Below are positions 1-9,656 of a DNA stretch of 64,000 nucleotides, one piece after another. A program made the translations under genes and the position numbers. Every line of letters starts with the position of its first letter. Positions within the stretch are counted from its first letter, which is position 1. This stretch comes from Acidobacteria bacterium AB60. Its GTDB lineage: Bacteria > Acidobacteriota > Terriglobia > Terriglobales > Acidobacteriaceae. The notes below the pieces were generated by a model that saw only the letters and a list, made by a program, of their open reading frames with translations, had not been told where the DNA came from and did no database searches. The DNA lies in NCBI GenBank assembly GCA_008682415.1, contig VANK01000005.1, positions 402,259 through 466,258 on the forward strand. The letters run 5' to 3'.

Positions 1-732
1 CCTGGAAACGTGCCCGCGAGCAAACCTACGCTTGCCACCATCGCACAGCTCAGACAGGTGGTTTGCGATTACGGCCAGAGCGCCCGTAACGCGAAGGAGG
101 CCGGATTCGATGGCGCGGAGGTGCACGGCGCGAACGGCTACTTGTTCGATCAGTACCTCAACTCCGTGGTGAACGAGCGCACCGACGAGTACGGTAATCA
201 GACAAAGGAGTCGCGCACGCGCCTGCTGCTGGAGGCATTCGATGCTGTCGCCGCAGTCCTTGGGCCGGACCGCGTGGGGGTGCGCATTGCTCCGTTCGGC
301 AATTTTGGCGACATGAAGCCCGATCCGAAAGTAGAAGAGACATTTCTTTATCTGGCCGAGGAACTGACCCGGCGCAGTGCGGTTTATATGCACGTTGTGC
401 GCGGTAGCCAATTCGACGTGGAGCCTGTGGTGCCGTTGGGGTTTTTGGAGAAGCTGCGCAAAGCATTCGGAGCGAGCATCATTATTACCGGCGGCCTCGA
501 TCAGAAAAAGGCGAAAGACCTGCTCGCGCAGGGCGTCGCAGACCTTGTTGGTTTCGGCATGCTGTTCATTTCCAACCCGGATCTTCCGGAGAGGTTCCGC
601 AACGGCTGGCCACTGGCCCCGGCGGACCACTCCACGCTTTACGGAGGGGGCGCCAAGGGCTACACCGATTACCCGACCTACCAGGAATCGCAGATGACGC
701 GCGAGGTCAGGGAACCGCTGGACATCCGTTGA
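1..732 (+). CDS. Old Yellow Enzyme family alkene reductase, 5' truncated by window edge
   Basis: The frame is open from the first base, so only the C-terminal ~243 residues are present; a GTG at position 10 is not the true start. The translation carries the OYE signature HGANGYL followed by NERTDEYG and a conserved Arg, and near the end GGL and VGFGMLFISNPDLP, which line the FMN phosphate site, then the GGGAKGYTDYP tail typical of the NemA / xenobiotic reductase branch. Such FMN enzymes reduce activated C=C bonds of enones and nitro-compounds with NAD(P)H in the cytoplasm. It ends 66 bp before the DsbA-like gene on the same strand. The family call is firm; the substrate is unknown. Confidence 0.9.
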   Translation, partial: PGNVPASKPTLATIAQLRQVVCDYGQSARNAKEAGFDGAEVHGANGYLFDQYLNSVVNERTDEYGNQTKESRTRLLLEAFDAVAAVLGPDRVGVRIAPFGNFGDMKPDPKVEETFLYLAEELTRRSAVYMHVVRGSQFDVEPVVPLGFLEKLRKAFGASIIITGGLDQKKAKDLLAQGVADLVGFGMLFISNPDLPERFRNGWPLAPADHSTLYGGGAKGYTDYPTYQESQMTREVREPLDIR

Positions 733-798
733 GCGGCTCTAGAGCGAACCCAATTCCTCCCCCCGCCGGCGAGAGCGGGACGAACAAGGAGACGACAG

Positions 799-1355
799 GT
801 GACCCAACAAGCGGTTAAACGCACAATTCCCGAACTGGAGATCAACGCTCGTGATCACATCCAGGGTCCTGCAACTGCGCCAGTGATTCTGATTGAGTAC
901 GGAGACTTTCAATGTCCCAGTTGCGGCGAGGCATTTCCCATCGTGAAGCAAGTTCAACAGACACTCGGCGACAATCTGCAGTTCGTGTACCGGCATTTTC
1001 CCCTGATGAGTATTCATCCGCACGCCGAGATGGCCGCCGAAGCGGCTGAAAGTGCGGGAGCGCAGAATCGTTTTGGGAGATGCACGACTACCTCTTCGAG
1101 AATCAAGTCTCACTCGGTCCCGAGTTGCTGCAGACCGCTGCAGCTGATTTAGAACTAGATCTCGCTCGTTTTGTCTATGACGTGAATAACGGCACACATG
1201 CCGAACGCATTCAGCACGACGTAGCCAGTGGTCATCGCGCAGGTGTTCACGGTACACCGACGTTTTTTATCAACGGCGTTCGCCATGAAGGTTCATACGA
1301 GTTCGAATCGATGATTGAAGCCATACGTTACGCGAGAAGGGATGTGGCCTCCTGA
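799..1355 (+). pseudogene. DsbA-family thioredoxin-fold protein, split by a one-base frameshift
   Basis: A GTG start at 799 has an AAGGAG ribosome site 7 bases upstream. The first frame encodes a DsbA-type start with the CPSC redox centre (YGDFQCPSCGEAF) and runs to about 1074. The homology then continues in another frame from MHDYLFENQ (1080) through the cis-proline motif GTPTFFING to 1355. Adding one T to the TTTT run at 1071-1074 restores a continuous ~186-residue reading with the family pattern FWEMHDYLF. Intact relatives are thiol-disulfide oxidoreductases related to DsbA/FrnE, usually cytoplasmic when no signal peptide is present, as here. Either a real inactivation or a homopolymer sequencing error. 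Confidence 0.85.
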
Positions 1356-1779
1356 CTGTAACGTCAACCCTCTTTATGCGGAATTCGGATGGGGCTGACG
1401 TGGGATTTGAGCGATTGCTCGCTGAACCAGCGACATCAATTGGAGTCCACCTCACATGCCGGCGAAATGGTCGCGGCCGGCGTTCTTTTGACCAAAAGTC
1501 TTTCGACCAGTTTTCCAGCAACCTCGTGAAGTCGGACTACATCCATACCCCAATCTGCCCGAACGTTTGCCGGGTGGACACACCACCGAATTCGCAATGA
1601 GTTCGACAACCCGGCGGGTACGCTCCGCCTTGGGATGGCGTACCTGGCGTCAGCGCGATCACGACGATCATCAGAACCCAGGGCCACCACTTCATCGCAG
1701 CGCGTTGCCTGGCCGATCTTGCTAGCTCGGCAAGACGCCGAGGCGGTCCGTGCACGCGCCCGCACGGAAGGAGTTCTTC
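1356..1779. other. Intergenic stretch, no convincing gene
   Basis: No open frame here resembles a known protein. On the minus strand a 52-codon frame at 1537-1695 begins MKWWPWVLMIVVIALTPG, which looks like a signal peptide or small membrane peptide, but it lacks a clear ribosome site, so it is not called as a gene. Confidence 0.4.
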
Positions 1780-2526
1780 ATGCAACGGTCTTCTGCGTCT
1801 TCGGAGCGCGGTTCCAGTCAGCTGCCGTTTGGTCCCAAAACCCTAGTCATCGGTGCGGCAGCGCTCATCGCGTATGGACTTACACGCCGATCCAAAACCG
1901 GCACCGCCCTTGCGGCGGCAGGCGGCCTGCTCGCCTACAAGGCCATTCAGGTCCGTTCAACTGAAGCCAAAACCCACGCAGTGTTTCTTGTGAACGCATC
2001 GCCGGAGCAGGCCTACAGGTTGTGGCGGGATTTCAAGGGCCTTTCCCGTTTCATGGTCCACCTCAAGTCGGTCCGCGAAATCGACACACGCCGTTCGGAG
2101 TGGGTCGCCCTGGGCCCTGGGCAGCGCGAGATCCGTTGGACTGCGGAGATCACGGAAGATACAGCGAACCAGCGGATTGCATGGCGTTCGCTGCCTAACT
2201 CCGACGTTCATACAAAAGGATCCGTGAACTTCCGCCCTGACCCGCTGGGACGCGGCACGTTTGTGAGCGTTAACGTAGAGTACGGAGTACCGGGCGGTCC
2301 GGTTACGAGCGGCCTCGCTGCCCTCTTCGGCACGAAACCCGAGTTCGTTGTCCGCGAGGACGTGCGCCGCTTTAAACAACTGCTTGAGAGCGGAGAGGTG
2401 CCCACAACGCGCTGTCAGACACACGGCCCACGCGGTATTCACGGCCACACGGAGCGGGTTCTCTTCCGCGAGAAGACCAACCTGCCGGACCCGCAAGCCG
2501 CGCCGGCTTACCGTAAATCGGCATAG
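1780..2526 (+). CDS. SRPBCC-domain membrane-anchored protein (polyketide cyclase/COQ10-like)
   Basis: The start at 1780 is chosen because GGAAGGAG lies 6 bases upstream, giving 248 residues. The N-terminus has two short hydrophobic, Ala/Gly-rich segments (about residues 20-50, LVIGAAALIAYGL and TALAAAGGLLAYKAI) that probably anchor the protein. They are followed by a START/SRPBCC ligand-binding fold of ~150 residues (VNASPEQAYRLWRDF, RFMVHLKSVREID, TSGLAALFG). Acidobacterial and proteobacterial relatives usually carry this layout and sit beside zinc alcohol dehydrogenases, as here (next gene 88 bp away). The C-terminal ~50 residues look unstructured. The ligand is not predictable. Confidence 0.8.
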   Translation: MQRSSASSERGSSQLPFGPKTLVIGAAALIAYGLTRRSKTGTALAAAGGLLAYKAIQVRSTEAKTHAVFLVNASPEQAYRLWRDFKGLSRFMVHLKSVREIDTRRSEWVALGPGQREIRWTAEITEDTANQRIAWRSLPNSDVHTKGSVNFRPDPLGRGTFVSVNVEYGVPGGPVTSGLAALFGTKPEFVVREDVRRFKQLLESGEVPTTRCQTHGPRGIHGHTERVLFREKTNLPDPQAAPAYRKSA

Positions 2527-2614
2527 CCGAATACACGCAAGTCGCGGCGCCGTGCCCGCCTGCACTCAGGGTTGCGTCCGCTCCATCATTTCTTAACCCG
2601 CAAAGGAGTTTGCG

Positions 2615-3808
2615 ATGAAAGCCGTCTGTTGGATGGGCAAAGAGAAGATGCAGGTACACGATGTGCCTGACCCAAAGATCCTCAACCCGCGCGATGCCAT
2701 CGTCCGGATCACCAGTACCTGTATCTGCGGTTCCGACCTTCACCTGTACGACGGCTTCATCCCCACCATGGAACAAGGCGACATCCTGGGCCATGAGTTC
2801 ATGGGCGACGTCGTTGAGATCGGACCAGGCGTCAATAAAGAAAAACTCAAAATAGGTGACCGCGTGGTGGTTCCCTTCACCATTGCCTGCGGGAACTGTC
2901 AGCCCTGCAAAGAACAACTCTGGTCGTGTTGTGACAATTCCAACCCAAATGCCTGGATCGCCGAGAAGATGATGGGATACAGTCCATCAGGTCTGTTCGG
3001 CTACACGCACATGCTGGGCGGCTACAGCGGTGGACAGGCACAATACGCGCGCGTGCCATACGCCGATGTGGGTCCCATCAAGATCCCGGAGGGCATCCCT
3101 GACGAGAAGGTGGTGTTCCTGTCGGACATCTTCCCCACCGGCTACATGGGCGCGGAGAACTGCAATATCCGACCCGGGGACACAGTGGCTGTCTGGGGTT
3201 GTGGCCCGGTCGCGCAGTTCGCGATCCGCAGTTGCTTCATGCTGGGCGCGGGGCGCGTCATTGCCATTGACCGTGTACGGGAGCGGCTGGAGCTGGCACA
3301 GGCGGCCGGCGCAGAGACGCTGAACTTCGATCAGGTGGACATTCTGGACGCGTTACACGAGATGACCGGCAACCGTGGTCCTGACGCGTGCATGGATGTC
3401 GTAGGCATGGAAGCCTCAGGTCATGGCGCCTTGTATGCGTACGATCGCGCGAAACAGGTCGCACGCATTCAAACCGATCGCCCGATCGTTCTTCGCCAGG
3501 CCATCATGGCGTGCAAGAAAGGTGGAACGATTTCCATCCCCGGTGTCTACGGCGGTTTCGTGGACAAGATTCCCCTGGGCGCCTACATGAACAAGGCCAT
3601 TACGATGAAGACCGGCCAGACTCACATGATGCGCTACATGGGGCCGCTGCTGGAGCGCGTTCAACGCGGCGAAATCGATCCGTCCTTCGTTATAAGCCAT
3701 AAATTGCCGCTGGACAAAGCTCCTGAAGGCTATCGCATATTCCGCGACAAGCAGGACCGCTGCATCAAGATCGTCCTGAAACCCTGGGAACAGCCCCTGG
3801 CGGCGTAA
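2615..3808 (+). CDS. Zinc-dependent alcohol dehydrogenase, formaldehyde-dehydrogenase-like MDR
   Basis: 397 residues, preceded by AAAGGAG. It has the MDR zinc sites: catalytic Cys in [12 protein letters not shown] with the [12 protein letters not shown] helix, and structural-zinc cysteines in [16 protein letters not shown] Rossmann glycine motif ([11 protein letters not shown]) binds NAD(P). Length and insertions match the FdhA-like subgroup (glutathione-independent formaldehyde or other short-chain aldehyde/alcohol oxidation). It lies in a same-strand run with the SRPBCC gene upstream and the small membrane gene 23 bp downstream. It is clearly related to the minus-strand enzyme at 6151-7308. 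Exact substrate not determinable. Confidence 0.92.
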   Translation: MKAVCWMGKEKMQVHDVPDPKILNPRDAIVRITSTCICGSDLHLYDGFIPTMEQGDILGHEFMGDVVEIGPGVNKEKLKIGDRVVVPFTIACGNCQPCKEQLWSCCDNSNPNAWIAEKMMGYSPSGLFGYTHMLGGYSGGQAQYARVPYADVGPIKIPEGIPDEKVVFLSDIFPTGYMGAENCNIRPGDTVAVWGCGPVAQFAIRSCFMLGAGRVIAIDRVRERLELAQAAGAETLNFDQVDILDALHEMTGNRGPDACMDVVGMEASGHGALYAYDRAKQVARIQTDRPIVLRQAIMACKKGGTISIPGVYGGFVDKIPLGAYMNKAITMKTGQTHMMRYMGPLLERVQRGEIDPSFVISHKLPLDKAPEGYRIFRDKQDRCIKIVLKPWEQPLAA

Positions 3809-3831
3809 CAATATCCCTTCAAAGGAGACGT

Positions 3832-4245
3832 ATGACCCTGGCCAAATCCGAAAACGATGTTGTCCTCCCGAAGGTCATCAGCCCCAAGGTCCACGGCATC
3901 ATCGACTACTGTCACGCCGCATTCTTCTTCACTGTAGGCGTGCTTTGCGCTCGATCTCACAACAAAGCTGCGGCACGTGCAGCCTTCTCAACCAGCGGCT
4001 TCATCCTGGTACAGTCACTCCTGACGGACTACCGCTTCGGCGCCAAACCGGTCTTCTCGTTTGAGACACATGGCAAGATGGACACCGTGTTCGCCTCAAG
4101 CTCCTGGATGTTGCCGCTGATCTTCGGCTTCAAAGACACGGCGGCAGCTCGCATCTTCGAGGGCAATTCGCTCGCGGAAGCCTCCGTAGTCGCCATCACG
4201 GACTGGAACAGCCAGCGCGCCCGCCAGGAACGAGAGGCCGCATAA
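3832..4245 (+). CDS. Small membrane protein, function unknown
   Basis: 137 residues with AAAGGAG just upstream. It starts with a hydrophilic segment ending in the motif SPKVHGIIDY, followed by three or four hydrophobic stretches (AAFFFTVGVLCA, AFSTSGFILVQSLLT, WMLPLIFGF). The motif HGIIDY plus an internal THGKMD resembles the repeated helix pairs of SPW-type bacterial membrane proteins. I do not recognise a function. It sits 23 bp after the dehydrogenase and 18 bp before the next membrane gene, so it is probably co-transcribed. Confidence 0.75.
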   Translation: MTLAKSENDVVLPKVISPKVHGIIDYCHAAFFFTVGVLCARSHNKAAARAAFSTSGFILVQSLLTDYRFGAKPVFSFETHGKMDTVFASSSWMLPLIFGFKDTAAARIFEGNSLAEASVVAITDWNSQRARQEREAA

Positions 4246-4263
4246 CTGCGGACCGGAGAGCGA

Positions 4264-5364
4264 ATGTTCAGTGTTCGGCTTCAGCAGATCAGCGGGATCC
4301 TCATTGTCCTGCTGATTCTGCTGGACGTATTCCTCACCGTGCTTTACGCCAGGATGGGTAGCGGCCTGCTGAGCCCCCGGCTTGCGCGCACGGTCTGGTG
4401 CGTATTCCGTTTGCTGGCCCGGAGCATTCCGCGTAATTCTGATCGCATCGCGTCGTTCTGCGGTCCCGTCATCCTCGTCCTGTTGGTATTCGTCTGGATC
4501 GCCGGGCTCACGCTCGGGAACGCCCTCTTATTCCATCCCGTGCTGGGCAGCGCCATCCAGTCCAGCAGCGGAAAGACCCCAACCGATTTTGTAAGCGCGC
4601 TCTACGCAGGCGGAAGCAGCATCTCAATCGTCGGCGCGGGCGGCTTCTCGCCGCAGGTTCCCCGGTATCGCCTGATCTACCTGTTCAACTCCATCGTCGG
4701 CCTCTCCGTGACCTCGCTGACGCTCACCTACCTCATGCAGATCTATAGTCAGTTGCAGCAGAGGAACACGTTCACTCTGAAGGTGTACCTTGCCACTCGC
4801 CAAACCGGAGATGCCGCAATGCTGGTGTCGGGTCTTGCCCCGGACGGCGAATGGAGTCACGGCACCTCTATGCTCTGGGAACTCGCTGCTGAAATGGCCG
4901 CCACAAAAGAGGCGCACCATTTCTACCCGGTGCTGTTCTATATGCGGTTCGCGGAATACTACTACTCCATGTCGTTTGCAGCTTTGGTCCTGCTCGACAC
5001 TGTTACGATCATCCGTTCCGCGTTGAGCGATGACTACGATTCAGTGAAGAAACTGCGCGCACTCGACCAGATCTGGGACGGCTCCCTGTTATTGCTCACA
5101 TCGCTTGAGGACACCTTTCTGCCCCAGGGCCAACCGCCCTCGCAACAACCCGGCTCAGCGCAAGTCACGCTATGGGCGCAGCGGCTCGACCGTGCCATTG
5201 CCCAGCTTCAATCGGCCGGGCTGCGCACATCGGAACGTCCCGACGCAAACGGAAAATATCTGGAGCTGCGTAGTCGGTGGGACGCACACATTCAGCGGCT
5301 TGCCCCTTCAATGCTGTACTCGATCAAACAGATCGATGCCGCAACGTGCGGGACAACAAGATGA
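4264..5364 (+). CDS. Membrane protein with an ion-channel-like pore region
   Basis: 366 residues. The N-terminal half has hydrophobic helices at about residues 8-28, 60-85 and 130-155. Between the last two lies DFVSALYAGGSSISIVGAGGF, laid out like the pore helix and filter of two-TM potassium channels, but the usual TVGYGD is replaced by SIVGAGGF. The C-terminal ~200 residues are soluble and rich in Tyr/Arg (YMRFAEYYYSMSF), with no recognised domain. This is probably a divergent channel-like protein of a family common near MDR dehydrogenases in environmental bacteria. The channel assignment is inference from topology only. Confidence 0.65.
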   Translation: MFSVRLQQISGILIVLLILLDVFLTVLYARMGSGLLSPRLARTVWCVFRLLARSIPRNSDRIASFCGPVILVLLVFVWIAGLTLGNALLFHPVLGSAIQSSSGKTPTDFVSALYAGGSSISIVGAGGFSPQVPRYRLIYLFNSIVGLSVTSLTLTYLMQIYSQLQQRNTFTLKVYLATRQTGDAAMLVSGLAPDGEWSHGTSMLWELAAEMAATKEAHHFYPVLFYMRFAEYYYSMSFAALVLLDTVTIIRSALSDDYDSVKKLRALDQIWDGSLLLLTSLEDTFLPQGQPPSQQPGSAQVTLWAQRLDRAIAQLQSAGLRTSERPDANGKYLELRSRWDAHIQRLAPSMLYSIKQIDAATCGTTR

Positions 5365-5421
5365 CACGGTGTCTGCTAAGGACGCGCGTGAACTACACCA
5401 ACACAAAGGCAGGGAGAATCT

Positions 5422-6036
5422 ATGGGACTCTTCGGATTCGGTACAAAGAGGCAACTCATCAATAAGCGGATCGCGATTGTGGCCACGCAGAGCGTCGAGC
5501 AGGTGGAGCTTACCAGCCCGAGAGAAGCGTTGCAGAAGGCCGGCGCGGTTGTGGAATTAGTGTCTCCGCACAAGCTCGTAAAAGGAGGCAAGATCAAGGC
5601 GTGGAACCTGGTGAAATGGGGCGATTCCTTCAAAATCGATGTGGATCTCGCCAGCGCAAAGGTCTCTTCCTATGATGGATTGCATGTGCCGGGTGGCGTC
5701 ATCAATCCTGACCTCCTGCGAATGGATACCGATGCGGTCGACTTTGTTCGGAGCTTCTTCGAGGCCAAAAAGCCTGTGTCGTCGATCTGCCATGGCCCGT
5801 GGATGCTTATTGAAGCCGAGGTGGTCAGAGGAAGAACACTGACCTCATGGCCCTCGCTCAAAAAGGATCTTCGGAATGCGGGCGCCAATTGGGTCAATGA
5901 CGAGGTCGTAGAAGATGGCATTCTGGTTACCAGCCGGGGCCCACAGGATCTGCGCGCATTCAACAAGAAGATCATAGAACTGTTCGCCGGTGCGCTTCTT
6001 CACCCAACTACGAATCGGGATCCCATCCTGGTGTAA
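5422..6036 (+). CDS. DJ-1/PfpI family class I glutamine amidotransferase-like protein
   Basis: 204 residues, start preceded by AGGGAGA. The fold is recognisable from RIAIVATQSVEQVELT, the GLHVPGG nucleophile-side turn and the nucleophile elbow ICHGPWML (Cys in the tight turn, His next to it), exactly as in PfpI/YhbO proteins. These act as stress proteins, deglycase- or peptidase-like hydrolases or chaperones in the cytoplasm. The acidic partner residue is expected near the start (E in VEQVELTSP). It is the last gene of the plus-strand run and converges on the formaldehyde dehydrogenase-like gene 114 bp away. Confidence 0.9.
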   Translation: MGLFGFGTKRQLINKRIAIVATQSVEQVELTSPREALQKAGAVVELVSPHKLVKGGKIKAWNLVKWGDSFKIDVDLASAKVSSYDGLHVPGGVINPDLLRMDTDAVDFVRSFFEAKKPVSSICHGPWMLIEAEVVRGRTLTSWPSLKKDLRNAGANWVNDEVVEDGILVTSRGPQDLRAFNKKIIELFAGALLHPTTNRDPILV

Positions 6037-6150
6037 CGAATGGCAAGAAGAACATCCAACAGAATCGGGGGGACCAGCAGCGTCCCACCATCTGTTGGAT
6101 GATCGAATCACGGTAGCAAAACGTTGCACGCCTGACGCACCGCCTTCGTA

Positions 6151-7308
6151 TCACGCTGCTGTTGGATGGAGGACCACCTTATGCCAGCCGTCGACACGCG
6201 CATCAAAGTTCTTATAGCCCTTCGGTGCTTCTGTCAGCGACAACTCGTGGGAGATGATTGCCGAAGGATTCGCATTACCATGATGAATTAACTGCATCAG
6301 CTTTCTGTTATATGCTTTGACATTACATTGGCCTGTCCCGATCTTCTGTCCTTTGAACCAGAATTTTCCGAAGTCAAACGCAATCTCGCCGTTCTTGGCG
6401 AGTTTGTCAGCGGCTCCCGGATCCTGCGGAACGAAGACGCCGACAACTCCGATGGTTCCGGTGAACTTGACGGCGTTCACAAGCGAGTTCATCACCAGAT
6501 TAGGCACCTCCTGGCCCTTCGGGGTGTGGCACTGATAGCCGATGCACTCGCACCCGCAATCTGTTCCCTGGCCACGGGTGGCCTGAAGAATCTGTTCAAC
6601 CTCGCGGCCCTCATCCTCAATGACAGGAGTGGCGCCGAGTTTTTGCGCCAGCTTGAGTCGGTCCGTGTTGTGGTCCACGACGAAGATCTGACTTGCGCCT
6701 TGAATGCGGGCAGAAAGCGTGGCCATCAGACCAACCGGGCCGGAGCCGTAAATCACGACGGAATCCCCCGGCGTCAGATTGGCGAGCCGGGTGGAGTGCC
6801 AACCCGTAGGAAAAATGTCGGAGAGCATGACGTAGTCTCGTTCTTTTTCTTCGGCATCTTCGGGCAGGACCAGACAGTTGTAGTCCCCATAAGGAACCCG
6901 CAAAAATTCGGCCTGGCCGCCATTGTAAGGTCCCATATCCGCAAACCCGTACGCGGCGCCGGCCATGTTCGGTATCTTGCTACGGTCCGCAGTGGTGAGG
7001 CAGAACGCGGACAGACCCCGTTCACAGTTGGCACAAAACCCACATCCGATGTTGAAGGGCAGTGCAACTCGATCGCCGACCTTCACTCGGTCAACACCTT
7101 CACCGATCTCAATGACCTCACCGAGGTTCTCGTGACCGAGAACCCGTCCGTGCTCCATGTCGGTCCGACCTTCATACATGTGCAGATCGGACCCACAAAT
7201 GTTCGTGGAAGTAATTCGCACGAGCACGTCGGTTGGCTTTTCGATTCGAGCATCGGCGACATTGTCGACCGAGACATTTCGAGGACCGTGATAGACAAGT
7301 GCTTTCAT
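6151..7308 (-). CDS. Glutathione-independent formaldehyde dehydrogenase-type zinc MDR
   Basis: 385 residues. Zinc-site motifs are intact: NICGSDLHMYEGRTDM, GHENLGEVIEIG and the structural cluster CGFCANCERGLSAFC. The coenzyme site reads IYGSGPVGLMA. Length and the segment KRGQ-like CECIGYQCH resemble Pseudomonas-type FdhA and its relatives, which carry tightly bound NAD and oxidise formaldehyde or other small aldehydes. A small ORF lies just upstream on the same strand. A long open frame on the opposite strand (6328-7314) is an antisense shadow with no protein-like features. Confidence 0.93.
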   Translation of the reverse strand: MKALVYHGPRNVSVDNVADARIEKPTDVLVRITSTNICGSDLHMYEGRTDMEHGRVLGHENLGEVIEIGEGVDRVKVGDRVALPFNIGCGFCANCERGLSAFCLTTADRSKIPNMAGAAYGFADMGPYNGGQAEFLRVPYGDYNCLVLPEDAEEKERDYVMLSDIFPTGWHSTRLANLTPGDSVVIYGSGPVGLMATLSARIQGASQIFVVDHNTDRLKLAQKLGATPVIEDEGREVEQILQATRGQGTDCGCECIGYQCHTPKGQEVPNLVMNSLVNAVKFTGTIGVVGVFVPQDPGAADKLAKNGEIAFDFGKFWFKGQKIGTGQCNVKAYNRKLMQLIHHGNANPSAIISHELSLTEAPKGYKNFDARVDGWHKVVLHPTAA

Positions 7309-7331
7309 GAATAGTTCCTGCTCCTCTCTGG

Positions 7332-7514
7332 TTAGTTGGAGTGCGACGCGCGTTCGTGGCGTTCCTTGCCAAGGAACTTACGGCCAGACACCCTGTTCGC
7401 GCATTGTTCCTGGGATGTGGATTGTCCTTCGACGGGATGGATCCCCAAGTCTTCTTGGCGAGGCATGGAAATTCCCAGCGGTCCGTTCCGGAACTTGGCA
7501 TTAGCATGTTCCAC
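7332..7514 (-). CDS. Small hydrophilic protein, function unknown
   Basis: 60 codons from a GTG with a strong GGAGG ribosome site about 10 bases upstream on the minus strand. The product is charged and soluble (for example GPLGISMPRQEDLGIHP and RKFLGKERHERAS), with no membrane segment or known domain. It lies 23 bp upstream of the formaldehyde dehydrogenase-type gene on the same strand, so it may be its first cistron. Supported only by the ribosome site, spacing and composition; it could also be chance. Confidence 0.45.
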   Translation of the reverse strand: MEHANAKFRNGPLGISMPRQEDLGIHPVEGQSTSQEQCANRVSGRKFLGKERHERASHSN

Positions 7515-8136
7515 ATCGGCCCCCTCCGGGACGGTCGCAAGATGCCCGTATCGGCGCTTGCTCTGGCTTACGCCACCCTGAACTTTTAAGCTCGATCTTT
7601 CGTCCGCGACAAATTGGAAGAGTATTGTTGGTGGTTTTGATCTTTAAACCGTCAGAAAACACGAATTGAGAACCAAGGAATTGCCTGACCTTGCAGGCAA
7701 AAATCTGCAAGGTGGGGCGTGCCTCGATGAAATCACTGCCCACCACTGGAGATATATTCACCACGATTCCGGCTCGCCACAATTCATCGCGTTGACGATG
7801 CAGTGATATCGCTTCACGACAGTAATGCCCTACGACTTCCGGCTTAAGTATGGATACCCATTGCGCGTATGCAGCAATTTTCCCTGGGGCGGGCGCAACG
7901 GACTATTAAAGCTCAGCAGGGCCCTCGTAGACTTTCAGAAAGACGCGCCCCTGTCCCAGTACCCCTGGCCCCACCATCCCGTTGATGTGATGTTTCGACA
8001 GAGCACTTCGAACAGGGCTCCATTCAGCCGGAGGTCTTCAGTTGGGCTCGTTGGCCGAGGTTGGACTTTAGCGTCTACGTATCGTGCAGAGCAAGATTGC
8101 ATCTTAAGCTCATTTGCAGTCTCGATGGAGGGAAGA
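7515..8136. other. Intergenic stretch, nothing recognised
   Basis: About 620 bp between the small minus-strand ORF and the plus-strand SDR gene. An open frame runs in from 7825 into the SDR, but the upstream 100 residues have no similarity to the SDR fold. No promoter, repeat or RNA stands out. Confidence 0.4.
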
Positions 8137-8931
8137 GTGGATCTGAAGCTTACAGGAAAAACAGCACTCGTGACTGGTTCCACGGCTGGAATCGGATTAG
8201 CAATCGCGCACTCCCTCGCTCGTGAAGGCGCACGGGTGTGGATCAACGGCCGGAGCTCAGAGAGAGTTGAGAAAGCGTCGCGGACAATTCGCGAAGCTAT
8301 CTCTGGAGCGCAGGTCGACGGAATTGTCGCTGACTTTGATTCGAGTGACGGCGCGACGCGCATAACACAGCGTCTCGACCGAGTGGATATTCTCGTGAAC
8401 AATGTGGGCATCTTTGAACCAAAGCCGTTCGCCGACATCTCGGATGATGAATGGCTTCGATTCTTCGAAGTGAACGTCATGAGCGGAGTTCGCTTGTCCC
8501 GTCACTACTTGAAAGGAATGCTGGAAAGAAATTGGGGGAGGATTATTTTCATTTCCAGCGAATCTGCGATCCAGATTCCTGCAGAGATGGTTCATTACGG
8601 AATGACGAAAACGGCGCAAATTGCGGTCGCACGAGGGATAGCAGAAAGCGTCGCAGGAACCGGAGTGACTGTAAATAGCATCCTCCCCGGCCCAACCGAT
8701 TCAGAAGGCGTCGGAGGCTTTGTTGAGAGTTTGGCGATACAGCAAAACAAATCAAAGGAGGCTGTGGAACGTGACTTCTTCGAACATGCACGGCCGTCCT
8801 CGCTGCTGGGACGCTTCGCAACCGTCGAAGAGGTGGCTGCGATGGTGACCTATGTGGCTGGAGAACCCTCTTCGGCCACAAACGGCGCAGCCTTAAGGGT
8901 CGACGGAGGCGTGGTCCGAGCAATCTTTTAA
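8137..8931 (+). CDS. Short-chain dehydrogenase/reductase (SDR)
   Basis: The GTG at 8137 is preferred over upstream starts because GGAGG ends 5 bases before it and the protein then begins directly with the SDR fold (264 residues, usual length). It has the cofactor motif TGSTAGIG, the NNVG motif, and a catalytic Ser-Tyr-Lys set (ISSESAIQ, then HYGMTKTAQ). The Asn is in NVMSG, and the C-terminus ends with NGAALRVDGGVV. Classical SDRs oxidise or reduce an alcohol/ketone with NAD(P) in the cytoplasm. No operon partners; substrate unknown. Confidence 0.9.
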   Translation: MDLKLTGKTALVTGSTAGIGLAIAHSLAREGARVWINGRSSERVEKASRTIREAISGAQVDGIVADFDSSDGATRITQRLDRVDILVNNVGIFEPKPFADISDDEWLRFFEVNVMSGVRLSRHYLKGMLERNWGRIIFISSESAIQIPAEMVHYGMTKTAQIAVARGIAESVAGTGVTVNSILPGPTDSEGVGGFVESLAIQQNKSKEAVERDFFEHARPSSLLGRFATVEEVAAMVTYVAGEPSSATNGAALRVDGGVVRAIF

Positions 8932-9253
8932 AGGACGCGAAGCCCATAACCTCTTAGGAATCGGTCCTCTGTAGGCGGGCGGTGTCCAGCAATTCACTGC
9001 CCAGTGAGCCGCACATTTTCGCGAAGATTTGCGGGTAAAAATCCCTTCTCGTGTTCTAGTCCATATGAGAGAGCCTGGGACCTGGTCGATGTACTCACAA
9101 CTCTCGCCGTCGGAGACAAGAGCGCTGTCGTCAAGTTCGAACGGGAGTGCTTCCACCTGTTTTTGGATTTATGACGAGTGTAGGTTCTAGGTTCTTTTTC
9201 GTACCGTTGGTTGATTCACGGTCGATGGAATATCGCTAAGTAGCTGATTTATA

Positions 9254-9300
9254 TGGCGTCCCCGGCGGGATTTGAACCCGCGTTGCTGCCGTGAAAGGGC
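9254..9300 (-). tRNA. Partial tRNA-Glu(TTC), 3' portion only
   Basis: Read on the minus strand, the sequence gives the anticodon loop CTTTCAC (anticodon TTC), the 3' anticodon stem, a perfect T arm (GCGGG TTCAAAT CCCGC), the acceptor strand CGGGGAC, the discriminator G and an encoded CCA. The D arm is missing: 5' of the anticodon stem only a short GTCCC-like stretch ends at 9312 and the stem pairing breaks. It cannot fold as a complete tRNA. A sharply retained 3' half is the typical footprint of integration into a tRNA gene; simple decay of a tRNA copy is the alternative. Confidence 0.75.
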
Positions 9301-9656
9301 GATGCCCTGGGACAACATTAAGGCACTGCTGAGAACCAGAATGCATCGGAACGAATTCTAAGGAACAGCAGCGAACAACTTAAATGCTCCCCAACTGTCC
9401 CGCAACTCAGTTCTCAGACTGGTGCGATTCTACTCCCACGGAGAAACCGATGTCAGCCTCATCGAGCTCCGCCTCCAGTTTCCTGCGTATTCGAAAAGCC
9501 AGCAATAATGCAGGACACCCATTCCAAATGTCCTTGAGGTCGGACCGAGCCGTCCAACAGATTTGAGTTCGGCTACGGTCAGGATCCTATCTGCCGGGAA
9601 TGCATCGAGGCCCTGCTCAGGTCGAAAAGAACCTCGAAAATCGATCAAAACGGATG

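Noticed and set aside
1537..1695. Minus-strand 52-codon frame starting MKWWPWVLMIVVIALTPG
   Set aside because: Signal-like N-terminus but no ribosome site and no conserved neighbour; chance is as likely.
6328..7314. Long plus-strand open frame (328 codons) opposite the formaldehyde dehydrogenase-type gene
   Set aside because: It mirrors a well-supported enzyme in the antisense direction, lacks a ribosome site and has no protein-like motifs.
9254..9330. Complete tRNA-Glu gene
   Set aside because: The D arm is absent and the anticodon stem mispairs at its base; only the 3' half is conserved.
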